Shown: positions 51,462 through 61,680, counted from the first letter of the stretch. The stretch is DNA of 64,000 nucleotides from UBA6109 sp035366835 (GCA_035366835.1 DAOSIS010000002.1:124001-188000); one strand, 5' to 3'. Translations and numbers: made by a program. Notes: generated by a model not told the origin, from the letters alone.

Positions 51462-52807
51462 CCACAGGTCCCGCCGTTCGTGAAGTCGATCTCCTCATCC
51501 GGGGAGGAACGGCATTGACGATGTCGACGCGCGACGGCATCGTGGAAGATCCGCTCCTGATCGTCGACGAGGGGAAGATCGTTCATCTCGCACCATGGAG
51601 CCCGCAGACGGAGCGGCTGTACCGCGCGAAAGAAACCCTGTCCGCCGAGAATCACCTGATCCTGCCCGGCCTGGTCAACACCCACAGTCACCTTCCCATG
51701 GTGTGCTTCCGGGGAATGGCGGATGATCTGCCGCTCATGACCTGGCTTCACGACCACATCTTTCCCGCCGAAGCGAAGCACGTCAGCCGGGAGATGGCCT
51801 ACGCCGGGTCGATGCTCGCCATCGCGGAGATGATCCTCTCGGGGACGACGACCTGCTGCGACGCCTACTTCCACGAAAGCAGCGTCGCCCGCGCCGCCGT
51901 CGCTTCGGGCTTCCGGCTCGTCCCCTGCCAGGGCTTCCTCGACGCGGGCCCGATGCCGGGAGGGGTCCTGGAAAGGCAGATGGAGATCGCGCAGGGCTTC
52001 CTGGACAAGTGGCGCGATCCCTCGACGCTCGTCGTTCCCGCCCTCGCCTGCCACGCCGCTTATTCCTGCCGCGGCGAGACCCTCCAGGCCGTGAAGAAGA
52101 TCGCCCGCGAGGCGGACGCGCTCTTCATGATCCACCTCGCCGAGACAAGGGACGAAGTCGAAGAGATCCGCTCCCGTTACGGCACGACGCCCGTCCGCTA
52201 TCTCCGGAAACTGGGCGTGCTCGACGACCGTACACTGGCCGTTCACTGCAATTGGATCGATGCCGGAGAAATCGACATCCTGGCGGAACACGACGTGAAG
52301 ATCTCCCACAACCCGGAAAGCAACATGAAACTCGCCGCAGGCATGGCGCCCGTCCCCGCGCTCCTCCTGCGCGGCCTGGACGTCGGCCTCGGCACGGACG
52401 GCGCCGCAAGCAACAACGATCTCGATCTCTTCGGCGAGATGTCCGCGGCCGCCCGCTACCACAAGCTGAAGGAAGCGAACCCCACCGTCATGGACGCCAC
52501 CGTCGTCACCGTCATGGCCACGCTCGGCGGCGCTCGCGCCTTGAGGCTGGACGGCGCGATCGGATCGCTGGAACCCGGCAAGTCGGCCGATCTCATCCTG
52601 CTCGACCTGAAGAAGCCGCACCTCACGCCGATGTACAATCCCTATTCCCATCTCGTGTATGCGGCATCCGGTGCAGATGTGTCGGATTCCGTGATCAACG
52701 GCAGGATCGTCATGAGAGACCGACGGCTTCTCACGATAGACGTGGATGAGGCGATGGAGGAGGTCAGGAAGATCGCGATGTCGATCGCGGGGAGAAACGC
52801 CCCCTGA
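51458..52807 (+). CDS. amidohydrolase, MTA/SAH deaminase family (second of the pair)
   Basis: A 449-residue paralogue of the preceding gene, with VNTHSHLPM (HxH), ACHAAYSCR (His), HLAETRDEVEEI (catalytic Glu), VHCNWIDAG (His) and LGTDGAASNNDLDLF (Asp). The HLAETRDE stretch is canonical here, while the first copy has HLLENRQE, so their substrates may have diverged. AAAAGGAG stands about 11 bases before the ATG. The pair looks like an old tandem duplication. Together they could serve SAH and MTA salvage, or one may be the aminofutalosine deaminase of menaquinone synthesis. Confidence 0.88.
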   Translation: MTTGPAVREVDLLIRGGTALTMSTRDGIVEDPLLIVDEGKIVHLAPWSPQTERLYRAKETLSAENHLILPGLVNTHSHLPMVCFRGMADDLPLMTWLHDHIFPAEAKHVSREMAYAGSMLAIAEMILSGTTTCCDAYFHESSVARAAVASGFRLVPCQGFLDAGPMPGGVLERQMEIAQGFLDKWRDPSTLVVPALACHAAYSCRGETLQAVKKIAREADALFMIHLAETRDEVEEIRSRYGTTPVRYLRKLGVLDDRTLAVHCNWIDAGEIDILAEHDVKISHNPESNMKLAAGMAPVPALLLRGLDVGLGTDGAASNNDLDLFGEMSAAARYHKLKEANPTVMDATVVTVMATLGGARALRLDGAIGSLEPGKSADLILLDLKKPHLTPMYNPYSHLVYAASGADVSDSVINGRIVMRDRRLLTIDVDEAMEEVRKIAMSIAGRNAP

Positions 52808-52871
52808 GGGCCGTGCAGGGAGCCCGGGGCCATCCGTCTCCCTTGCCGGGGGACGGTGACCCGCCGCGGGT

Positions 52872-55574
52872 TCACGCCAGCGGCCTGCCGCCGTTCAACA
52901 ATTCATAGAGGTGAATGTATTCCGCAATCATGCCCGACAGGTCGTACTTCTGTCTGGCTTCCCGCATGATGCGCTGAAGTTGCGGTTCCTTGATCTCCGG
53001 CGGCTTGCGATGGAAACGGACGCTCTTTTCCAGCGCGTACCACAATCCTCCCCCGTCGTAGTCCCGGAAGAGAAAACCGTTGCCGACGTCCTGCGGCGCC
53101 CCCTCGCTCTTCAGCCTCAACTCCGTAATCTTGTCGTGGTAGCCGCCCGTGTCGCGGTTCGTCGCCGTCGCGCCGAAGAGATTTCCCACCTGGTCGATCT
53201 GGCCGCAAGGCTCGTACAGCGATGCGCCGAAGACGTCGGCCGCCGCGGCATAGCCGAGCATGGCGAGGCACTCATCGAAGCGCTGGTAGGTGATCCGTCC
53301 CCCGGAACCGAAGGCGATGCCGCCGAGAACGTCGATGTGCCGGCGGTCCTGCCCGACGCCGTTGCCGACGACCGCGACCTGAACGTCCGGGTGCATCGCG
53401 ACAAACCTCGGCAGCACCTCTTCGATCAGATGAACGCCCTTCTGAAGCGGATCGAGCCGGGACGGCCAGAAGAAGAGAATCGCCTCCGAATTGACGTTCA
53501 GGCCTGTCCGCTTCTGGAATTCGACAAGATTCTCCTTCTTGGCCTGGATGACCTCATCGTCCGGGCCGTATCTGCGCACGAGATGTTCGCAGTTCTCCGG
53601 GTACATGTTCGAGGCCGGCGCATTGAGGATCGACCTGGCGGCATTGTGGTAGTACTTGATCTTCACTTCCTTGCGGACGCTGGGGGGAATGATCGGCCGG
53701 TCCAGGAAATAATCGTCGACGACCTCCTTCAGAAAACGGTGCCCGACGAAATTGATGATGGTCGCATTCTTGATGGCGGTCGCCTGGCAGTCCATGCATT
53801 TCTTTCCGTAGGCCCAGGAGAAGTACAGATGATTCTCCATGCTCCGGAGATCGACGCCCATCATCATGTCCAGCGGCAGGTGTGCGGTGAAGACGTTGTG
53901 CACCGTGTGCAGGACCGGGAGATCCGTGCTCTTCGCGTAGGCCGTGATCGCTCCGCCCGCCATCCAGTCATGGCTGTGGAGGATGAGCTTCCCCTGGTGG
54001 CCGCCCCGCACGGTCTTGATGACATTGTTGACCATCTGCCTCTGAAATTCCGCGGCCGTGAGGAGGCAGTCACCATCATAGGCGCCGAGGTTCTCGGCGA
54101 AAATGGCGGAACTGACCAGGTGGATCCTTTCCGACGTCGTCCTGTAGCGCAACTCCCGCCACTCGCTTTCGTCGAGCCTGCTCTCCTGACGGAACCGCCG
54201 CTTGAGGTTCAGCGTCGCCAGATGCACGTCGATCCCCCTGTCGATCAGCCCCTCGCAGAGTGCGGAGACCACCTCTCCCTGTCCACCGCTCTTTCCCGAG
54301 ATGTACTGCGCGAGATCGCCCATTTCCGGGGGAAGCTTCCCCGTTTCCGGAGTCACGATCATGATAGCGGTCTTTTCCTTCCGCTTGAGGATCTCGAAAC
54401 GCTTGAAGGTCATCTGCAGGTAATCGATCTTCCGCGTCAGAAGGTGTGCGGCCCGCACGATGGAACCGCCATAAGGGTTGAAATAGGAGTGCACGGCGTG
54501 GTCCTCGCCGACGCGCTCGTGAAGGAAGTAGATGTGATCGGAGGTCGTCAGGTGGCGCCACTTCGTCCGCAGTTCCTCGGCCGCGGCCCTCGCGTCCGAC
54601 TCCATGGCCTCGATGTCCTTGAACAGTTCGTGTTGGGTATCGTTGCCCAGCCAGCCGAAGGTGTCCCTGCCCGCGTCCGCCCAGGAAGATGTGGACAGAT
54701 CATGGATGTCGAGGATCGGGCAATCGGCGTCCGCGAATTTCTGGGCCACCTCGCTGGGGTTGGCCATGACGATGGCCTCGTGACGTGCAAGCGCATCCGG
54801 CAGGCCCTTCCAGAAGTCGAAGATCCCCTTCTCTTCCCAGATGTGCTCTCCGATATGTTCGTAGTCGTAGCCGAGCAGCACGGCTTCGCCGTCGATCTTG
54901 GCGATATGTCTTGCATAGGTCTCCGGGCTGATCCGCCGGTGCGGGAAGCGGAAGGCGATGTCGTCGCTGAGATCCCGGTTGCGGGGGATGACGATCAGGT
55001 TGGTGCCCTTCGCCCGGAAGACGGCGTTCGGCGAAACGGACTGCTCCCGTTTCGTGAACATGTCGTCCCGCTTTTCGCACAGGATGGAGAGATATCCCAT
55101 GTCCGCGACGACTTCCGCGATCCGGTTGTTGTACATGAGTTCGGTGTTCCGGAACGACGTCGGAAAGACACCGAACACCTTCCGCATCCTTTCGCGGTGC
55201 AGTGACACCTGATCGCGGAATTCCTGCTTCTTCGGGTCTGCGAACAGGCTCGTCAGGGAGTGGTAATAGGTTTCGTCGAGCAGTTCGACCTGGCCGCGCT
55301 CCTTGCCCGCATCGAGCAGCTCCTGCACGGCCCTCACCACCTCGGGTCGGTAGAGTTCCGCTTGTTCGAGAAACGTCCCGGACATGCTGAGCGTCACCTT
55401 GAAGCCGGGGTGCCTCGCAACGAGCGCCGCGAACATGCGCGTCGCCGGCAGGTAGCACTTTTCGGCCACCTTCAGGAAGATCTGGCGGTTCCTGCGGTCC
55501 CAGAGGAACTTGTCCCGGTCCGGATGAAGCCGGAACGGCTGATGAAGCTGAAAATAGATGGTGACAAGCGGCAT
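52872..55574 (-). CDS. GH57 - GT5 fusion: amylase-like domain joined to glycogen synthase-like domain
   Basis: A 900-residue protein. Residues 1 to about 400 are a glycoside hydrolase 57 domain (IYFQLHQPFRLHPDRDKF; SFRNTELMYNNRIAEV with likely nucleophile Glu145; LGYDYEHIGEHIWEEKGIFDF). From about 405 a GT5-like glycosyltransferase follows (QYISGKSGGQGEVVSALCEG, HSHDWMAGGAITAY, FFWPSRLDPLQKG, SLYEPCGQIDQVGNLFGA). The loop SGKSGGQGEV replaces the usual KxGGL. It probably makes or edits a storage alpha-glucan in the cytoplasm. It lies 25 bases after the adenylate cyclase gene. Confidence 0.88.
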   Translation of the reverse strand: MPLVTIYFQLHQPFRLHPDRDKFLWDRRNRQIFLKVAEKCYLPATRMFAALVARHPGFKVTLSMSGTFLEQAELYRPEVVRAVQELLDAGKERGQVELLDETYYHSLTSLFADPKKQEFRDQVSLHRERMRKVFGVFPTSFRNTELMYNNRIAEVVADMGYLSILCEKRDDMFTKREQSVSPNAVFRAKGTNLIVIPRNRDLSDDIAFRFPHRRISPETYARHIAKIDGEAVLLGYDYEHIGEHIWEEKGIFDFWKGLPDALARHEAIVMANPSEVAQKFADADCPILDIHDLSTSSWADAGRDTFGWLGNDTQHELFKDIEAMESDARAAAEELRTKWRHLTTSDHIYFLHERVGEDHAVHSYFNPYGGSIVRAAHLLTRKIDYLQMTFKRFEILKRKEKTAIMIVTPETGKLPPEMGDLAQYISGKSGGQGEVVSALCEGLIDRGIDVHLATLNLKRRFRQESRLDESEWRELRYRTTSERIHLVSSAIFAENLGAYDGDCLLTAAEFQRQMVNNVIKTVRGGHQGKLILHSHDWMAGGAITAYAKSTDLPVLHTVHNVFTAHLPLDMMMGVDLRSMENHLYFSWAYGKKCMDCQATAIKNATIINFVGHRFLKEVVDDYFLDRPIIPPSVRKEVKIKYYHNAARSILNAPASNMYPENCEHLVRRYGPDDEVIQAKKENLVEFQKRTGLNVNSEAILFFWPSRLDPLQKGVHLIEEVLPRFVAMHPDVQVAVVGNGVGQDRRHIDVLGGIAFGSGGRITYQRFDECLAMLGYAAAADVFGASLYEPCGQIDQVGNLFGATATNRDTGGYHDKITELRLKSEGAPQDVGNGFLFRDYDGGGLWYALEKSVRFHRKPPEIKEPQLQRIMREARQKYDLSGMIAEYIHLYELLNGGRPLA

Positions 55575-55599
55575 GCGCGGGCCCTCACCGGCCGGGAAC

Positions 55600-57480
55600 T
55601 CAGGACAGGAATCTCGTCGTCGTCCGTTTGGCTCTGTCGATCATCTTCTCGTACAGGAGACTGCTGCGCTGCAGGTAATACTGAACCTCCATGGGCTGTG
55701 AGACCCGTGAAGCGTTGTCGAGAAACGCCTTGAGCGCCTCCGGGGAACCCCATCGTCTCACGAAGAGTTCTCCCCTGTTGTTCCTGAAGATCAGCCGGAG
55801 GTCGCGGATCTCTTTTCCGTATCCCGCCGTCTCGAAATTCACGACGATCAGGGCCTTCTGGATCCGCTCGTCCTCGAGATAGTTCGGAAATTCGACGGCC
55901 GCGATGTCGCTGATCCCGAAGAAGTCCCGCACCTTTCTGCCGAGGTTGACGATTTCCTGAAGGGTGATCGACGTCGCATTCGGCAACATCCGGACCTCCG
56001 TCGGGACAAAGAGATCGTTCCAGACGGCGTAGGCGATGCAGAACACGATGTCCGGGCTCTCGACGATCGGTGCGGACGGATCTCCGGCGGCATGAATATA
56101 CCATACTTTTCCGACCGTTTTGAAGACCAGGGTCGGCCTGACCGGACTGTCCAGGGGCATGTGGATAATCGGCACCTTGTGGCTCTTCTTCTCCAGACAG
56201 GCCGAAAGCTTTCCCCCCATCACCCGCAGGTCTTCCGGAGCGATCACGCCTTCGACGCTCCTTTCCATGCCGGCGATGTCGCGATAGATTTTCTTCAGGA
56301 GCTCGAAGATGTGCGCGCCGAACCCGGACTGCTCCTGGAAATCCCAGGAGGCGAACGAATTGAGCCGGGTGATGGTTTCCCTCGTCATGCCGTATTGCTT
56401 GAAGATATCCCGCGCCAGCTTCTCCCGGATGGTGACCCTCTTCGACCACAGATTGAGATCATAGCGCAGATAGAAACACTCCTGGATGAACGCGAACGTT
56501 CTTTCCGGCAGGTTGCGATAGTATTCCAGCATCGCCTGCAACGTGAACGTTGCCGGATCGAGGAACTGGCCGTCCGCGCAGTCCAGAACGGCGCGGCGGA
56601 AGCGATGGCAGAGCAGTTCCTCGCGCGGCGATTCCAGCAGCATCTTCAGGAGCAGCATCTTGATGATCGACTTCAGCGGATGGGTCATGGCCTTGTTGAA
56701 TTGCCACAGGGCCGCCCCGAAATACTCGTCGCGGTCGACGGTTTCGATATTCCCCAGATCGATCAGATCGTATTCGCCTACATATCGCCCCTTCCGGAAT
56801 TCCTCCGCCAGCGTTTCGTAATCGGCGGTCGCCGATCCTTCACCGCTGCAAAGCCACCAGAGGGGAATCTTGCCGCCGAGGATACCGGCGGTGCGATAGA
56901 ACTCCTCTTTGAGCACCTGCCGCTGGGCGCTCCCGGAGCTCTCCCCTTCCACGATCCCGAAGCGGCAGTGCCGGATGTCTTCCGCATCGCTCAGGAAGAA
57001 ATAGATCGGAATCCTGACGTGCTGATCCAGCCAATCCTTGATGAGGTTGATCTTGCGACGGAGCTCCTCCACGGACTCCTCGCCGGCCTCCGATCGATTG
57101 ATGCATACCCAGATGTCGCAGTCCGAACGCGAGGTCTGGGCGATCGACCCGACGCTGCCGATCGTGTAGAGCCCCTCGATCCAGCAGGGCGACGGCGAAT
57201 GCTTCAGCAGGCTCCGTTCCGTCGGGATTTCGAACTTCCTCTTGAACGCGGATTCCCGCGACAGGATATCCCGGTCCGAGTCGATGCGGAACACTTTCCA
57301 CGGCCGCCGCATCTTCTCGACGTAGCCGGGTACGGCGACGTGGTTGACGCTCAACATCCACGGCAGGAGGTAGAGCACCGCCTCGCTGTCCCTGGGGGCG
57401 AGTTCCTCAAAGATACCTTTCCGGAACCGATTGTAGGCAAGATACTTCCTCTTGTTCTCCAACAGCGTCTTCAACTGCAC
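55600..57480 (-). CDS. class I adenylate cyclase (CyaA-like)
   Basis: A 626-residue protein with the class I cyclase core: LYTIGSVGSIAQTSRSDCDI and WVCI (GS motif at 108-112, metal Asp120 and Asp122), matching GSKGSIGQSEKSDLDIW of E. coli CyaA. Further conserved stretches are RIPIYFFLSDAEDIRHCRFG and IIKMLLLKMLLESPREELLC. The C-terminal part (FVRRWGSPEALKAFLDNAS) has no recognised sensor. I choose GTG at 57480, which has AGGAGG seven bases upstream; an earlier GTG at 57591 lacks one. It makes cAMP. Class I enzymes are best known from gammaproteobacteria. Confidence 0.85.
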   Translation of the reverse strand: MQLKTLLENKRKYLAYNRFRKGIFEELAPRDSEAVLYLLPWMLSVNHVAVPGYVEKMRRPWKVFRIDSDRDILSRESAFKRKFEIPTERSLLKHSPSPCWIEGLYTIGSVGSIAQTSRSDCDIWVCINRSEAGEESVEELRRKINLIKDWLDQHVRIPIYFFLSDAEDIRHCRFGIVEGESSGSAQRQVLKEEFYRTAGILGGKIPLWWLCSGEGSATADYETLAEEFRKGRYVGEYDLIDLGNIETVDRDEYFGAALWQFNKAMTHPLKSIIKMLLLKMLLESPREELLCHRFRRAVLDCADGQFLDPATFTLQAMLEYYRNLPERTFAFIQECFYLRYDLNLWSKRVTIREKLARDIFKQYGMTRETITRLNSFASWDFQEQSGFGAHIFELLKKIYRDIAGMERSVEGVIAPEDLRVMGGKLSACLEKKSHKVPIIHMPLDSPVRPTLVFKTVGKVWYIHAAGDPSAPIVESPDIVFCIAYAVWNDLFVPTEVRMLPNATSITLQEIVNLGRKVRDFFGISDIAAVEFPNYLEDERIQKALIVVNFETAGYGKEIRDLRLIFRNNRGELFVRRWGSPEALKAFLDNASRVSQPMEVQYYLQRSSLLYEKMIDRAKRTTTRFLS

Positions 57481-57653
57481 GCGCAAACCTCCTGCAAGAT
57501 CCCAACGCCCGTCCGCCCCTTCCTCCGCGGGGAAGACCGCCGGCTCCCCGCAGGCCTCATTGACAAGAAACCCTGCCTTGTGAAATACCACGTTCCGGCG
57601 GGAGTTGCCTCCTATTTATTCGGTAAACCCCGCGCCGACCTTGAGTGCAGGAT

Positions 57654-60600
57654 ATGGAATCGACAGCGAAACACCTGATCCGCCGGATGCGCCAATCCCT
57701 CCCCGATCTGATGCGGAGAGACCGCGCCGCTCTGTCGGCGGCGCTGCAGGCGTTTCTCCGCAATCTCGGCAGCGCCGATCCCTCTGCCGAGAAAATGCAG
57801 AATCTGCAGCGTCTGGCGGGCCGCTTCCGCGCGGCGACGGAGAAAGCGCACGCCCGGAAGGCCGCCCGCCCCGTGCTCCGCTATCCGGCGTCGCTGCCCA
57901 TCCTGGCGCGCCGCAGGCAGATCGTCGAGGCCATCTCCTCCCGTCAGGTCGTCATCGTCAGCGGCGAAACGGGCTCCGGAAAGACAACGCAGATCCCGAA
58001 ATTCTGCATCGAGGCGGGCAGAGGTCTCCAGGGAGTAATCGGCTGCACGCAGCCGCGCCGCGTCGCCGCCGTCACCATCGCCCAGCGGATCGCCGAGGAG
58101 ATCGGCGAGACCGTCGGGCGCTCCGTCGGATACAAGATCCGTTTCGAGGAACGGTCCGGCCGGGAACCGTTCATCAAGGTCATGACCGACGGCATCCTGC
58201 TCATGGAAATGCAGGCGGACCCCTTCCTGAACAGTTACGATACGATCATCATCGACGAGGCGCACGAACGGAGCCTGAACATCGATTTCGCCTTCGGGGC
58301 ACTGAAGAACCTGCTTGCCCGGAGAACGGACCTGAAGCTCCTGATCGCCTCCGCCACGATCGACGTGGAAAAGTTCGCCGGCGCCTTCGACGGCGCCGTG
58401 GTCTTCGAGGTGTCCGGCCGGACCTATCCGGTCGAAACGGTCTACATCCCCCCCGAAGAAGACAGCGAGCAGGAGGCCGAGGCGCACCATGTCGTCGCCG
58501 CCGTCCGCGCGGCGTGCCAGCTTGCCTCGCGGGAGGAGCCCGGTGACATCCTCATTTTCATGCCGACGGAAGAGGACATCCGGGACACCTGCGAATTGCT
58601 CCGCGGGCAGCTCGCCGAGGACGCCGAGATCCTCCCGCTGTACGCCCGGCTGGCCGCCGGCGAGCAGCGCCGGGTCTTTCGCGAAATGTCTGGCCGGAAG
58701 ATCGTCGTCGCCACGAACATCGCCGAGACCTCCATTACGATCCCGGGAATCCGCTTCGTCATCGACTCCGGGCTCGCGAGGATTTCCGTCTACAACGCCC
58801 GGTCCCGCACGACCAGCCTGCCCATCCGCCCCGTCTCGCGTAGCAGCGCCGACCAGCGAAAGGGCCGCTGCGGCAGGGTGCGGGAAGGCGTCTGCATCCG
58901 TCTCTACAGTGAAGAAGACTATCTGAGTCGCCCCCCGTACACCGCCCCCGAGATTCTTCGCTCCAACCTCTCGGCCGCCGTGCTGCGGATGCTTCGTCTG
59001 GGCGTCCGCGACGTCGATGCCTTCCCCTTCCTCGATCCCCCGCAGCCGCGGCTGACCCGCGAGGCGCTCGACGAACTCGTGGAGCTGGGCGCCGTCGCCG
59101 CCGACGGGGACGCAACGGGGCGGGAGGAAGAACCGCCGCCCATCTTCCGCCTGACGCCGCGGGGGCGCAGGATGGCCGAACTGCCCGTCGACCCCCGGAT
59201 TTCCCGAATGATCCTCGAGGCGCAGCCGCTGGGGTGTCTCGATGAGATCCTGGTCATTGCCGCGGCGCTGTCGATCGCCGACCCCCGCGAAAGGCCGCTG
59301 GAGCAGGCCGGGGAAGCGGACCGGATGCATGCCCTCTTTGCGGAGCCGGGCTCGGATTTTCTGACGCTCCTGAAGCTCTGGCGGCAGTATCACGACGCCC
59401 GCAAGCGCCTCCGCTCGCAGAACGCCCTCCGCAGATTCTGCCGGGAACACTTCCTTTCCTTCCGCAGGATGAAGGAATGGTGCGACGTCCACGGGCAGAT
59501 CCGGGAGAAGGTCGCCGAAGCCCCCGGCATCGAGACCTCCCCGGCCCTGAAACCCCCGATCGACCTCCCCGAGCGGATTTCCCGGTCGATCCTCAGCGGC
59601 TGCCTCGCGCAGATCGCCTGCCGGAAGGAAAAAAATCTGTACACGTCGGCCAGGGGGAAGGCCGTTTCCCTCCATCCGTCTTCGGTGCTTTTCAACCGCG
59701 GCGGAGAATGGATCGTGGCGGCGGAGATGGTCGAAACCTCCCGGCTCTTCGCAAGAACGGCGGCCAACATCCGCAGCGACTGGCTGGAGGAGATCGGCGG
59801 AGACCTGTGCCGGTATTCTTACTCGGAACCGCGCTGGGACGCCGCCCGGGAGCAGGTCGTGGCGACGGAGAGGGTCATCCTTTTCAGCCTCCTCATCGTT
59901 CCCGGCCGCGCCGTTCCCTACGGGAGGATCGACGCTGCGGAAGCCGGCAGGATCTTCATCCACTCGGCCCTGATGGAAGGCGAGGTCCGCCGGATACCGC
60001 CGTTCCTCGAACACAACCTGGCACTGATCGATCGCGTCCGCACCATGGAGAACAAACTCCGCCGGCGCGACCTGCTGACGGACGACGAATGCATCTTCTC
60101 CTTCTATGAAACGAGGATTCCCGGCATCTTCGATATGAAGACGCTCGGCAAGACGATCCGGGAGAGGGGCGGCGACGCATTTCTCCGCATGAGGGAGGAA
60201 GACCTGCTGCGCAGGCCTCCCGAACAGGAACGGCTGGAGATGTTCCCCGACGAGGCATCCCTCGGCGGGAGCCGCGTGCGCTTCGAATACCGCTTCGAAC
60301 CCGGAACGGCGTCCGACGGCGTCACGATGCACGTCCCCCTTCCCTCCCTGGCGGCGATCGCCCCGGAGAGAATCGAGAATCTCGTCCCCGGCCTGCGGTT
60401 GGACAAGGTTGCCGCCATGCTCAAGGCCCTTCCCAAGGGCTACCGCCGGAAACTGCAGCCGCTCGCGCAGACGACGGAAATCGTCCTCCGGGAGCTGGAC
60501 GACGCGGAGGGGCCGCTGACGCACCGCCTCGGGCGCTTCCTCGCCAGCCGTTTCGGGGTGCACGTCCCCGCCCAGGTCTGGCGTGAGATCAGGACAGAGG

Positions 60601-61625
60601 ACCGCCTGAGGATGCATTTTTCCGTCGTCGATGACGGGAACCGCGTTCTCGCATCGGGCGATGACGTGCGGGTCCTGCAGGAGGATTTCGTCGCGGACAT
60701 TCAGTCACGGGCCTTCGCCGCCGCCCGAGCCGCCTGGGAAAAAAAGGACCTTCGCGACTGGACGATCGGCGACCTGCCGGATTCGGTTCCGCTGAAAGGG
60801 GAAAGCGGCTGGGAGGGACTCGCGTACCCGGCACTCGCGTCCGAGGGCAACGGTGTGCATCTGTGGCTTTTCCCGACCGCGGCCGAGGCATGGGCGTCCC
60901 ATCCACGGGGCGTCATGAACCTCTACGCGTTGCGCTTCCGGGAGGTCCTCGCGCATCTGAGGAAATCCCTCGCCATCCCCGCGGAGTGGAAGAAGACGGC
61001 CGCGGTCTTCGGGGCCGGCGTCGTTGAAAAAGCGGCCTATGAGAAGGTCCTGCATGAACTCTTTTATGCAAACATCCGTTCCCAAAAGCATTTTCATGAA
61101 CACGGGGAAGCGGTGAAAGGAAGGATTCTCTCCTGCGGTCAGGAGATCCTGCGCCTCGTCGAACCGGTGGTCCGGGCCTATTTCGAGACGCACGAGCTGC
61201 TCCGCAGACTGGAAGGCACCCACCGTTTCCGCCGGGCGGAGCTGCTCTTCATCCAATCCCTGCAGAAGGAGAAGGAACGCCTCGTCCCGGCGGATTTTCT
61301 TCTCCGGTACGAGCGCGAGCGGCTTCCGCACCTCGTCCGTTATCTCAGGGCGCTTGCCGTCCGTTCGGAGCGCGGGCTGGCGAACCTTGAAAGGGATCGT
61401 CTGCGGGAAGAGGAGATCCGCCCGTTCCTGGATTTCCACCGGAAGGCCGTGGCGGACGGTGCGGACGGACCGCCTTCCGGCGAGAAGATGGCGGCCCTCG
61501 AGGAGTTCCGCTGGATGGTCGAGGAATACAGGGTCTCGCTCCATGCCCAGGAGCTCAAGACGGCGTTTCCGGTGTCCCGGAAGCGCCTGCTGGAAAAAAT
61601 GCAGACGATCGAAGAAATGACGTGA
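57654..61625 (+). CDS. hrpA: ATP-dependent RNA helicase HrpA (DEAH box)
   Basis: A 1323-residue DEAH-box helicase close to E. coli HrpA (1300). Walker A is VSGETGSGKTTQIPKF (near 103), motif II is DEAHERS (201-207), motif III is IASATID, and NIAETSITIPGIRFVIDSG and SSADQRKGRCGRV are motifs V and VI. DUF3418 and OB-fold regions fill the C-terminal half. HrpA resolves stalled ribosomes or processes mRNA. It starts at ATG 57654; a GTG at 57645 is in frame but has no ribosome site. Confidence 0.96.
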   Translation: MESTAKHLIRRMRQSLPDLMRRDRAALSAALQAFLRNLGSADPSAEKMQNLQRLAGRFRAATEKAHARKAARPVLRYPASLPILARRRQIVEAISSRQVVIVSGETGSGKTTQIPKFCIEAGRGLQGVIGCTQPRRVAAVTIAQRIAEEIGETVGRSVGYKIRFEERSGREPFIKVMTDGILLMEMQADPFLNSYDTIIIDEAHERSLNIDFAFGALKNLLARRTDLKLLIASATIDVEKFAGAFDGAVVFEVSGRTYPVETVYIPPEEDSEQEAEAHHVVAAVRAACQLASREEPGDILIFMPTEEDIRDTCELLRGQLAEDAEILPLYARLAAGEQRRVFREMSGRKIVVATNIAETSITIPGIRFVIDSGLARISVYNARSRTTSLPIRPVSRSSADQRKGRCGRVREGVCIRLYSEEDYLSRPPYTAPEILRSNLSAAVLRMLRLGVRDVDAFPFLDPPQPRLTREALDELVELGAVAADGDATGREEEPPPIFRLTPRGRRMAELPVDPRISRMILEAQPLGCLDEILVIAAALSIADPRERPLEQAGEADRMHALFAEPGSDFLTLLKLWRQYHDARKRLRSQNALRRFCREHFLSFRRMKEWCDVHGQIREKVAEAPGIETSPALKPPIDLPERISRSILSGCLAQIACRKEKNLYTSARGKAVSLHPSSVLFNRGGEWIVAAEMVETSRLFARTAANIRSDWLEEIGGDLCRYSYSEPRWDAAREQVVATERVILFSLLIVPGRAVPYGRIDAAEAGRIFIHSALMEGEVRRIPPFLEHNLALIDRVRTMENKLRRRDLLTDDECIFSFYETRIPGIFDMKTLGKTIRERGGDAFLRMREEDLLRRPPEQERLEMFPDEASLGGSRVRFEYRFEPGTASDGVTMHVPLPSLAAIAPERIENLVPGLRLDKVAAMLKALPKGYRRKLQPLAQTTEIVLRELDDAEGPLTHRLGRFLASRFGVHVPAQVWREIRTEDRLRMHFSVVDDGNRVLASGDDVRVLQEDFVADIQSRAFAAARAAWEKKDLRDWTIGDLPDSVPLKGESGWEGLAYPALASEGNGVHLWLFPTAAEAWASHPRGVMNLYALRFREVLAHLRKSLAIPAEWKKTAAVFGAGVVEKAAYEKVLHELFYANIRSQKHFHEHGEAVKGRILSCGQEILRLVEPVVRAYFETHELLRRLEGTHRFRRAELLFIQSLQKEKERLVPADFLLRYERERLPHLVRYLRALAVRSERGLANLERDRLREEEIRPFLDFHRKAVADGADGPPSGEKMAALEEFRWMVEEYRVSLHAQELKTAFPVSRKRLLEKMQTIEEMT

Positions 61626-61635
61626 AGCCCGGCCT

Positions 61636-61668
61636 GCGGACAGGAGCGGAGAAGGCCGCCCTGTCCGC
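61636..61668. terminator. long hairpin between convergent hrpA and DUF4384 genes
   Basis: GCGGACAGG-a-GCGG pairs with CCGC-CCTGTCCGC (13 pairs with one bulged A) around AGAAGG. It lies in the 55-base gap between two convergent stops, a terminator position, but neither side has a T-run. Confidence 0.5.
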
Positions 61669-61680
61669 GAGATTGCTCCT

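Noticed and set aside
57612..60617. A 1001-codon minus-strand frame opposite hrpA
   Set aside because: hrpA helicase motifs occupy the plus strand; the antisense frame has no recognisable domain.
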